A stretch of 6,789 nucleotides of DNA from Verrucomicrobiales bacterium (GTDB lineage Bacteria > Verrucomicrobiota > Verrucomicrobiia > Verrucomicrobiales > SLCJ01), in the NCBI GenBank assembly GCA_007125835.1, contig SLCJ01000073.1, positions 1 through 6,789 of the forward strand, given 5' to 3'. The position numbers and the translations under genes are program-made. The notes beneath the pieces were generated by a model. That model did not search any database, was not told where the DNA came from, and saw only the letters and a list, made by a program, of their open reading frames with translations. How positions within the stretch are numbered: the first letter of the stretch is position 1; each line of letters begins with the position of its first letter. This document shows, in pieces, positions 1 to 4,925 of the stretch.

Positions 1-36
1 AGGCGATAGCTTGCCTTCGGCAATGATTTTCGCTTC

Positions 37-600
37 TCACTCCCTGTCCGCCCAGACGAGGCGTTCGCCGGTGTAAGGGTCGAAGACGTAGCGTGCAGGA
101 AAGAACTCCTTGTTGGTAGCGTTTTGTTTCAGGCGACCAGCAGATTCGCCGAGGATGATGTGGCTGACGGAGCGTTGGATGAAGGTCTCGGCGCTGGTTG
201 GGCGACCGGTGAGTGGATCGACATGAACGTATGGGATCGTGCCGCCATTACGCCAACCAGCAAGGTAGGCATTCTCGATTACGGTCCGGTTGCCGGTCCT
301 GCCGACCACGGTCATGGATCCGCGATAGCGGGCATCCTGGGTGTAAGCCTTCTCCGTATGATCATGGAAGTGGATTTCCTTAAGGTCGGCAATTTTATAC
401 TCTACCCGCTGCGCTCCGATCATGCCTCCGGCAAAGAGGGGCGACGGAGTAGCCGCATCACCCGAAAAGGCGAGAACCTCGACCGAGCGTCCATCGGCAA
501 AGTGGATGGTGCCGTCGGTAGTTGCCCGATCAGCGGCAGTAGCTGGCATGGAATAAAGCGCAAGAGCAGCGATGTGTGGTAGGATGCGGATGGCGTTCAT
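37..600 (-). CDS. Hypothetical exported protein (187 aa)
   Basis: Function not recognised. Residues 1-23 look like a Sec signal peptide: a short basic start (Arg5), a hydrophobic core (about residues 6-18) and an Ala-x-Ala-type cleavage site near residues 20-23, so export to the periplasm or beyond is inferred. The mature part (about 165 aa) has no further membrane segment and seems beta-rich. It contains a His-rich HFHDH patch at residues 77-81 and two similar DPxTG motifs, at 128-132 and near the C-terminus at 174-178. The DPLTG/DPYTG pair resembles short turn motifs rather than an LPxTG sorting signal, because no hydrophobic tail follows. The ATG at 598-600 is preferred because it places the signal peptide at the very start; no Shine-Dalgarno sequence precedes it. 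It is transcribed away from the rest of the window and its neighbours give no functional clue. Being a gene is likely; any role is open. Confidence 0.75.
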   Translation of the reverse strand: MNAIRILPHIAALALYSMPATAADRATTDGTIHFADGRSVEVLAFSGDAATPSPLFAGGMIGAQRVEYKIADLKEIHFHDHTEKAYTQDARYRGSMTVVGRTGNRTVIENAYLAGWRNGGTIPYVHVDPLTGRPTSAETFIQRSVSHIILGESAGRLKQNATNKEFFPARYVFDPYTGERLVWADRE

Positions 601-778
601 TGTTCTGGATCAGGGTGCTGTGGCTGGGGAAGTGGTTCTGGCCTCTGGAGTAGATTGGGATAGTTTTGGGGAAGATGTAGGCGATGGCAAGCGGAACTGC
701 GAAGGGCTGGGTTGGGGGATAGTTTGGAGTTTTGAGTTGGAAGTTCAGAAGTCGGGACCGGAGGGAACACAGGTTTTG
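601..778. other. Non-coding stretch upstream of the exported-protein gene
   Basis: No credible gene is seen. The plus strand is G-rich and C-poor, which creates long but compositionally biased open frames on both strands. The stretch should contain the promoter of the divergent 37-600 gene; I found no convincing -35/-10 pair. At 721-748 it carries an 'agtttggag…agttcag' motif that recurs inside both long repeats (1031-1051 and 2470-2490), so this tract occurs three times in the window. Confidence 0.5.
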
Positions 779-888
779 AATCCGAGAACCACGGATAGAC
801 GCGGGGGCGAGCATCGAGCATGGAGCATGGAGACGCGAGCGAATGGCATGCTTTTCCGTGGTGGCCGGCAAATGAGAACGAACTGCAG

Positions 889-908
889 GGCCGCTGGCCG
901 CAGCGGTC
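889..908. repeat. GCCG-loop hairpin in repeat copy A
   Basis: An 8-pair inverted repeat (six perfect CCGCTG/CAGCGG pairs, one G-T wobble and a closing G-C) encloses the tetranucleotide GCCG. The same structure is conserved base for base in copy B at 2333-2352. No T-tract follows, so it is not a typical intrinsic terminator. Confidence 0.6.
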
Positions 909-989
909 ATGCGAATGAGAGGGCGGATGGGAAGGAATACCGCAGAGAGACCAGAGAGCGCAAATAGGGAAAAGAAGTTATTTTGGAGC

Positions 990-1006
990 GCGGATCTTTA
1001 GTCCGC
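990..1006. repeat. GCGGA/TCCGC hairpin in repeat copy A
   Basis: Perfect 5-bp inverted repeat with a 7-nt loop (TCTTTAG), conserved identically in copy B (2434-2450). The surrounding 'ggagcgcgga…tccgcc' phrase is of a kind I associate with intergenic regions of Verrucomicrobiota, which is recollection rather than a search result. Confidence 0.55.
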
Positions 1007-1120
1007 CCGAGTGAGGTGAGGTAAGTTGAGAGTTTGGAGTTGGGAGTTCAGGGGACCGCGGCCCGGTCATTCCTCCGGCCCTGCTATGCTTCACAGGAAG
1101 GCGACCCATGATCGCCTCCA

Positions 1121-1426
1121 ATTTGGGATGCTTCCACGCCAGCGCGCGCAGGGTGGGCTTTAAACTGGTGGTGAAAGTTATGTTCGCTGCCCACGAACTG
1201 AAGCCTGCGCTGCAAGCTTCGTGCTACCGTGCTTCCGAAAATCCCTTGAAGTATGCCGCTGCGTCAGCTAGGCTCGAAACCGTCGTGCGGTCCATTTTCC
1301 CGGAACTTCTGGTCGGGGCTGGACACTGGCAGCCGCCGACAGCCACCTTCAACTCCAACGCGAAATCGGCACTGCCAACACAATGATCGGCCTTGCCACC
1401 GCTACCGCATGTCATTTATTTTGGTT
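1121..1426. other. Intergenic stretch before the PIN toxin gene
   Basis: No gene is supported. A 92-codon plus-strand frame (1108-1386) starts inside the repeat end and lacks a recognisable family. The PIN frame is also open upstream of its start, but that extension is Pro/Arg/His-rich and unlike the family. The stretch may hold degraded coding sequence and should contain the toxin promoter. Confidence 0.4.
1393..1422 (+). promoter_or_regulatory. Weak candidate promoter of the toxin-antitoxin pair
   Basis: A TTGCCA box (1393-1398) matches the sigma-70 -35 hexamer at 5 of 6 positions. It is followed after 18 nt by TATTTT (1417-1422, 4 of 6), within the only AT-rich patch before the toxin. If real, transcription would begin almost at the toxin ATG (1427), giving a leaderless or near-leaderless message. 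The -10 match is poor, so this is tentative. Confidence 0.25.
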
Positions 1427-1852
1427 ATGATACGGGCCGTTCTTGACACCAACATCCTGCTGTTTTCCCTGAGATCCAGAGCCGGGGCATCTCATCAGAT
1501 CCTTCTCCGTCTGGCCAAGCAAGAATTCGAGCTGGTGATCGGCAACACCGTGTTGGCAGAATACGAGGAGGTGCTCAAGCGAGAATGTCCGAAAATTGGC
1601 GTCTCTGCTTCAATCGTCGAGCGCTTCCTGGACACTGTATGCGCCGCATCCACCTTTTTTCCAACGTCCTCTTATTGGAAGCCCGCACTGCCCGATGCCG
1701 ACGACGAGGTATTCGCCCAACTTGCCTTGGAGGCAAAAGTGGGGTATCTGGTCACTTGCAATACACGCCATTTTCCGCCTGATCGCTTGCCTGGCCTGCA
1801 GGTCTCGCTTCCAAGAGAGTTTCTTAAGACCCTGAAATCCCGCAATCCATGA
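1427..1852 (+). CDS. PIN-domain ribonuclease toxin, putative type II TA component
   Basis: This is a 141 aa protein of the PIN family often annotated 'putative toxin-antitoxin system toxin component, PIN family' (COG1569-like). PIN toxins are Mg-dependent ribonucleases that cut RNA unless bound by their antitoxin. Visible features: the N-terminal LDTNILL motif with Asp7; an acidic residue in the AEYEEVL helix (Glu45 or Glu47); a central PDADDEVF motif (Asp90, Asp92, Asp93); and the late VTCNTRHFP motif, where Asn112 stands near the usual last acidic position. The core acidic set is intact, so activity is plausible. I chose ATG 1427 because LDTN must lie at the very start of a PIN fold; ATG 1409 is an alternative that adds six residues. 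The stop overlaps the next start as ATGA, indicating translational coupling with the antitoxin. The pair is flanked by long direct repeats, compatible with mobility or instability of the module. Confidence 0.88.
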   Translation: MIRAVLDTNILLFSLRSRAGASHQILLRLAKQEFELVIGNTVLAEYEEVLKRECPKIGVSASIVERFLDTVCAASTFFPTSSYWKPALPDADDEVFAQLALEAKVGYLVTCNTRHFPPDRLPGLQVSLPREFLKTLKSRNP

Positions 1853-2082
1853 TCATACAAGCTTCCATTCCCGATTTTCTTGTCCGTCAAGCCGAAGAAG
1901 TGGCACGGCGGGAAGGGATCTCCGTGGACTCGGTGATCTCCATAGCCTTATCCTCTCAAGTTTCCGCTTGGAAGGTTCGTGACTCCTTTGAGCAACGCGC
2001 AGTCCGTGGTAACCGTGAGGATCTCGCCGAAATTCTCTCTCATGCCTGCGACGCCGCTCCCGTGCCCGGCGACGAAATGTGA
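1849..2082 (+). CDS. Probable antitoxin, ribbon-helix-helix/HicB-like (77 aa)
   Basis: Small partner of the PIN toxin, overlapping its stop by four bases. The N-terminus fits a ribbon-helix-helix DNA-binding fold: a beta strand (IIQASIPDFL, residues 2-11) followed by two helices around QAEEVARREG and SVDSVISIALSSQV (residues 14-40). Such proteins typically dimerise, bind the operon's own promoter and neutralise the toxin through the C-terminal part, here residues 41-77 with an acidic end. Antitoxins of this sort, often labelled HicB-family in databases, frequently follow COG1569-type PIN genes, which is established family context. The gene order is toxin first, the reverse of many TA pairs. 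No separate Shine-Dalgarno sequence is seen, so translation probably depends on termination of the toxin frame. The antitoxin role is inferred from size, fold and position. Confidence 0.75.
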   Translation: MIIQASIPDFLVRQAEEVARREGISVDSVISIALSSQVSAWKVRDSFEQRAVRGNREDLAEILSHACDAAPVPGDEM

Positions 2083-2208
2083 ATGAACTTCCTTTCAGTT
2101 GGCCTGCGGCGCTGGGCTGCCCCCATCCGCATCACCCGCCAATTCGCCGAAGGAGCCAAAGGCAACGTGCGAGCCTCGCTGGCCGATCTGGAGGTGTGGA
2201 TGGGGTGA
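2083..2208 (+). CDS. Small ORF abutting the antitoxin (41 aa), possibly a remnant
   Basis: An ATG immediately follows the antitoxin TGA (TGAATG), opening a 41-codon frame that ends in TGA at 2206-2208. The peptide is basic in its first half (RRW, RITR) and ends in a short amphipathic stretch (SLADLEVWMG). No family is recognised. It could be a coupled third small gene, the surviving piece of a larger gene truncated by insertion of the downstream repeat 21 nt later, or chance. Only the adjacency to the antitoxin supports it. Confidence 0.3.
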   Translation: MNFLSVGLRRWAAPIRITRQFAEGAKGNVRASLADLEVWMG

Positions 2209-2332
2209 ATGCCGGCAGCGCTGGGAAGCAATCCGAGAACCACGGATAGACCCTCGGGCGAGCATGGAGCATGGAGACGCGAGCGAGGGGGATGCTTTTC
2301 CGTGGTGGCCGGCAAATGAGAACGAACTGCAG

Positions 2333-2352
2333 GGCCGCTGGCCGCAGCGGTC
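2333..2352. repeat. GCCG-loop hairpin in repeat copy B
   Basis: Identical to the hairpin at 889-908: GGCCGCTG, loop GCCG, CAGCGGTC. Its preservation inside the longest identical block of the two repeats makes it a candidate functional core of the element. Confidence 0.6.
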
Positions 2353-2433
2353 AGGCAAATGAGAGCGCGGATGGGTGGGAATACCGCAGAGAGACCAGAG
2401 AGCGCAAAAAGGGAAAAGAAGTTATTTTGGAGC

Positions 2434-2450
2434 GCGGATCTTTAGTCCGC
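2434..2450. repeat. GCGGA/TCCGC hairpin in repeat copy B
   Basis: Identical to 990-1006: perfect 5-bp stem, 7-nt loop, inside a 52-nt block shared exactly by both repeat copies. Confidence 0.55.
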
Positions 2451-2559
2451 CCGAGTGAGGTAAGTTGAGAGTTTGGAGTTTGGATTTCAGGGGACCCCGA
2501 CCCGGTCATTCCTCCGGCCCTGCTGCGCTTCGCAGGAAGGCGACCGATGATCGCCTCCA

Positions 2560-2795
2560 CGTTGCTGTGCCAGCGCAGCCAGGTGCTACAGACCGAGCCA
2601 CCCGCGATTCAGCCGCAGCTGCGGTAAGCGGCTTCCCGCAGGCATTCCGTGATGCAGCCTCAGCCTGCTTGATTCCTTTGCCGAACCGAGGGGAAGGGCG
2701 GCCCTTCCGCCTGCGGGCGGGGCGGTGAAGGCGGCGCGAAAAGCGGTCTCTCGGGCGGCGCGGAGGAAAAAATCAGCCATGCTGTAAAAAAGAAC
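2560..2795. other. GC-rich intergenic stretch with palindromes before the AAA+/VWA cluster
   Basis: No gene is supported here. It holds a perfect 12-bp palindrome (CCGCAGCTGCGG, 2613-2624). It also holds two overlapping perfect hairpins that share bases 2707-2708: GGAAGGG-CGG-CCCTTCC (2692-2708) and CCGCC-TGCG-GGCGG (2707-2720). Because they share bases, both cannot form fully at once. No T-run follows, so an intrinsic terminator is not indicated. The stretch ends in an abrupt change to A-rich sequence near 2765. Confidence 0.5.
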
Positions 2796-2823
2796 TTGCG
2801 TCGTCTTTTAATCTGTGTATAGT
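2796..2823 (+). promoter_or_regulatory. Candidate sigma-70-type promoter of the AAA+/VWA cluster
   Basis: TTGCGT (2796-2801; 4 of 6 to TTGACA) and TATAGT (2818-2823; 5 of 6 to TATAAT) are separated by 16 nt, within an AT-rich patch just downstream of GC-rich DNA. A start near 2830 would leave a leader of about 20 nt to ATG 2852 or about 58 nt to ATG 2888. It is the best-matching promoter I see in the window and sits where a cluster promoter is expected. Confidence 0.45.
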
Positions 2824-2851
2824 TGCATTCGTCACCCGAAAACTCCAAGCG

Positions 2852-3379
2852 ATGATCAGAAAAAAAAGAAAAAATATTTCCAGTAAAATGAACATGTTCA
2901 AAGAAGGTCAGGAAGTCGTGATGATCCAAAGCGCCACAAATGGCAGGCAAACTTTCAAGAAGGGGCAGGTGGTCACAATCCACTCCATTGACAACAATGA
3001 TGACACCCTCATCGTCGTGGACGACAAGGGCGAGCGGTCGTCGTGGATTTCGAAATCGATGGTGCGGAAACACGTGTCTGCCCTGGAGTGGGGCCTTGTG
3101 CGCAAAATGCTGGATGAGGATACCGCAGCGGTGATCGAGACCTGCTTCGAGGGCTGGGAGTTCGTGAGTTTGAAGGAGGAGGTGAGGGACTACTTGCTCG
3201 CAAAGCAACCCGACCTCCTGGATGCGGTGCAGGGCTATGCTCTTGCCCGTGCCGACGAGAGGGCCGCGAAACTGGTCATGGTCGAGCCCGATGTGGATTT
3301 CGACGACGACAATGACCCCCTGAGCTTTCTCGACGAATGCGAGGAAGCCGTGCTTCAGAACCAAAGCCCAAACCCATAA
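2852..3379 (+). CDS. Hypothetical protein, SH3-like N-terminus and acidic C-terminus
   Basis: First gene of the cluster; no family recognised with certainty. From ATG 2852 it is 175 aa. ATG 2888 (Met13) and ATG 2894 (Met15) would give 163 or 161 aa and may be the true start, since residues 1-12 are a lysine-rich run (IRKKRK) encoded by A-rich sequence, and no start has a clear Shine-Dalgarno. Residues 16-75 read as a small beta-barrel of SH3/KOW-like character: FKEGQEVVMI, then KKGQVVTIHSI, then DTLIVVDDKGERSSWI, a pattern seen in many short phage and bacterial accessory proteins. Residues 76-143 seem helical. Residues 144-167 form an acidic tail (VDFDDDNDP, then DECEE). It ends 5 nt before the AAA+ start, so co-expression is likely. 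A role as substrate adaptor or regulator of the AAA+/VWA pair is inference from position alone. Confidence 0.85.
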   Translation: MIRKKRKNISSKMNMFKEGQEVVMIQSATNGRQTFKKGQVVTIHSIDNNDDTLIVVDDKGERSSWISKSMVRKHVSALEWGLVRKMLDEDTAAVIETCFEGWEFVSLKEEVRDYLLAKQPDLLDAVQGYALARADERAAKLVMVEPDVDFDDDNDPLSFLDECEEAVLQNQSPNP

Positions 3380-3384
3380 GAACC

Positions 3385-4815
3385 ATGAAAAACGAGAAGA
3401 GAAACCAAAAGTTCATCCTGGTGGGTATGAGCGGCGAAGATCGCCGGTCGTTTTCGAGGCAGCTGCAACAACTGGGCCGTTCAGAAGTAAAGACGATAGC
3501 AGCGGCGGACCTCGTCGTGATCGGTCGGTGGGCACGTCCCGAGTTGCTTGAGGAATGCCGATGCGAGCAAAAGTGGACGATCACTCAAGAGGAGCTGGCC
3601 GATCGCCTGGCCACCAGAGCGGAACGACTTGAGGTGGAAAAAGAGCCAGTGCGTTCGGTTTTGGAGAGGGATGGCGACACGGTGCGGATTTTTGGCAGGC
3701 CGGTGCCGTCACGCAGCGGGATCGAGCCGGGGCCGTCGCCGATGATTTGCGGTGATCGGCCCACCTTGTTGATTTTGCAGGCACTGGCTACCGGCATGGA
3801 GCTGGGGATGCCCGTCCGCATCGAGGGACCGACCGGCACGGCCAAGAGCCTTGCGTGTTCAGTGCTCGCCGGATGGCTTGGCTTGCCAGTCCACCGTTTT
3901 AATTTCTCCACCCAGACCGAACTGGGCGACCTGGTGGGCAAATTCATACCCGCGGCCCCCAAAGGCAGGGAGTTTTTTAAGTTCCTTGAGGAGAACAGAC
4001 AGGGATTGAGCGGGCTTTCCGTGGCGGTGCTGGAAAAAGCGCACGCCGAGCACCGTGAGCTTACCGGCGCGGAGATGGATTTCATCCTCAATCGCGAGGG
4101 CGTGGATACAAAGGGCTGGCAGTGGACGGACGGGTGCCTGGTGCGGGCTCTGCGCCAAGGAGGGCTTTTCTGCCTGGATGAGTTGAACCTCGCCTCCTCG
4201 GCGGTGCTTGAGAGGCTCAATCCCCTGCTGGAGAACCCGCCCACCTTCACCCTGTGGGAGCACCAGGCGGAATGCTTCGGCCACGGCGGCACACCTGTAG
4301 CCACCCCGTTTCAGATTGTGGCGACCATGAACTCCGTAGCCTATGCGGGACGCCAGGCGCTCTCGCCGGCATTGCTGGCGCGTTTCCCCGTGAGCATCCA
4401 TTCCGAGGTGGCAAGCGAGCAGGACACCTGCGCCCTCGCCGACTACCTGGCGACCGGCTTGCAACCCACCGTCTTGATGCCATGCGGCAGGCGGTTCAAA
4501 CTCGACGATGGCGAGGCACCCATGCCCGGCCTCAGCCGCTTGGGGCAGTCGCTCCTCCATTCGATTGCCCTTTACCATACACAGGCTTCGGCAGTTTTGG
4601 GCGATGGTGCTTCGGCCGATACCCCATCACGCCGCACGCTTGTCGAGTGCCTGCGGGCAGTGCATGTGGATTTGCAGCAAGGGCAGGAGGCCGAGGCGGC
4701 GATTGCCTCCCGGATGCGCACGTTCTACCTGAACCGCGCCGCAGAGGTGCCCACCCGCTCGGCACTGCGGCAGCTGGCCAAGTCGCTGGGGCTCCCGGCC
4801 CTCCGGGCGGCCTAG
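3385..4815 (+). CDS. AAA+ ATPase, MoxR/CobS/midasin-like, with BRCT-like N-terminus
   Basis: A 476 aa AAA+ protein, expected to form a ring and use ATP to remodel a partner. Motifs in order: Walker A GPTGTAKS (148-155, Lys154); the NFSTQTELGDLVG segment (173-185) typical of MoxR, CobS and midasin AAA modules (AAA_5); WTDGCLVRAL (247-256) leading into Walker B GGLFCLDELNLA (259-270, Asp265, Glu266); sensor 1 Asn316 in ATMNS; arginine finger Arg333 in SPALLARF; and a sensor 2-like PSRRTL (Arg416/417). All key residues are present, so the ATPase should be active. An unusual insert of roughly 45 residues (about 195-240) separates the Walker motifs. Residues 9-73 resemble a BRCT fold (KFILVGMSGEDRR…DLVVIGRW…WTITQEELADRL). 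ATG 3385, 5 nt after the previous stop, is preferred over the in-frame ATG 3337, which would overlap the upstream gene. Its likely partner is the VWA protein encoded next. Confidence 0.92.
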   Translation: MKNEKRNQKFILVGMSGEDRRSFSRQLQQLGRSEVKTIAAADLVVIGRWARPELLEECRCEQKWTITQEELADRLATRAERLEVEKEPVRSVLERDGDTVRIFGRPVPSRSGIEPGPSPMICGDRPTLLILQALATGMELGMPVRIEGPTGTAKSLACSVLAGWLGLPVHRFNFSTQTELGDLVGKFIPAAPKGREFFKFLEENRQGLSGLSVAVLEKAHAEHRELTGAEMDFILNREGVDTKGWQWTDGCLVRALRQGGLFCLDELNLASSAVLERLNPLLENPPTFTLWEHQAECFGHGGTPVATPFQIVATMNSVAYAGRQALSPALLARFPVSIHSEVASEQDTCALADYLATGLQPTVLMPCGRRFKLDDGEAPMPGLSRLGQSLLHSIALYHTQASAVLGDGASADTPSRRTLVECLRAVHVDLQQGQEAEAAIASRMRTFYLNRAAEVPTRSALRQLAKSLGLPALRAA

Positions 4816-4925
4816 TGTGGTCCGGAACAAGTAGCAGGACTAGGAATCCAAGATCGACCAACGACAACAACGGAAGGCACCCAGCCCCCCAATCCCCCCA
4901 CCGAGGAATCCAAAGCACCCCAATC
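4816..4925 (+). other. 110-nt C/A-rich gap between AAA+ and VWA genes
   Basis: No ORF, hairpin followed by T-run, or promoter is recognised. From 4853 to 4925, 58 of 73 bases are A or C on the coding strand, with only 11 G and 4 T, so the RNA would be largely unstructured. The 10-mer AGGAATCCAA occurs twice (4842-4851 and 4904-4913). A C-rich, G-poor leader could serve as a Rho-loading site or a ribosome standby region, but this is speculation. Confidence 0.4.

Larger units (their letters stand above)
779..1120. repeat. Long direct repeat, copy A (about 342 nt)
   Basis: This aligns along its whole length, in the same orientation and with small indels, to 2230-2559. Identical blocks include 62 nt (848-909 = 2292-2353) and 52 nt (966-1017 = 2410-2461). 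The element looks like a mosaic of short modules: a 'catggagcatgg' tandem, a GCCG-loop hairpin (889-908), an 'accgcagagag' tract, a GCGGA hairpin (990-1006), a 'gagtttggag' tract and a hairpin-rich end (GGCGA…TCGCC at 1100-1116). Copy A has a tandem 'gtgag' duplication absent from copy B. No transposase, long terminal inverted repeat or protein-coding potential is visible. It reads as a dispersed intergenic element, but its genome-wide copy number cannot be judged from here. Confidence 0.85.
2230..2559. repeat. Long direct repeat, copy B (about 330 nt)
   Basis: Same-orientation counterpart of 779-1120, with the same order of modules: 'ccacggatagac' start, 'catggagcatgg' tandem, GCCG hairpin (2333-2352), 'accgcagagag' tract, GCGGA hairpin (2434-2450), 'gagtttggag' tract, a CTGCG-CTT-CGCAG hairpin and a GGCGA…TCGCC hairpin at the end. 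In copy B the CTGCG/CGCAG stem is perfect, whereas copy A has one mismatch in it. The two copies enclose 1109 nt containing the toxin-antitoxin pair. No coding function is seen. Confidence 0.85.

Noticed and set aside
11..30. TTGCC-TTC-GGCAA hairpin as terminator of the 37-600 gene
   Set aside because: The T-rich side lies on the plus strand after the hairpin, the wrong polarity for a minus-strand gene; the stem is only 5 bp.
1108..1386. 92-codon plus-strand ORF between repeat A and the toxin
   Set aside because: It starts inside the repeat, its counterpart in repeat B does not continue the same frame with similar sequence, and no family features are visible.
1253..1426. N-terminal extension of the PIN toxin
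   Set aside because: The extension is Pro/Arg/His/Gln-rich and would bury the catalytic LDTN motif 58 residues in; PIN proteins begin with that strand.
779..2559. Composite transposon carrying the TA pair
   Set aside because: The flanking repeats encode no transposase and show no clear terminal inverted repeats or target-site duplication.
779..2559. CRISPR array
   Set aside because: Only two long, imperfect copies far apart, enclosing genes; no short regularly spaced repeats.
2660..3364. 234-codon minus-strand ORF opposite the SH3-like gene
   Set aside because: Antisense shadow: it covers the promoter region and the complement of a better-supported gene, with a His/Leu/Val-rich translation typical of reverse reading.
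3337..3384. Earlier ATG for the AAA+ gene
   Set aside because: It would overlap the upstream gene by 43 nt and add a low-complexity Pro/Lys stretch; ATG 3385 sits neatly after the stop.
3585..4578. Two 239-codon minus-strand ORFs opposite the AAA+ gene
   Set aside because: They are antisense to a gene with all AAA+ motifs and show no domain of their own.
4254..4925. In-frame 224-codon extension of the VWA protein
   Set aside because: It is the AAA+ coding sequence read in another phase plus the C/A-rich gap; its Arg/Pro/Gly/His composition is not protein-like.
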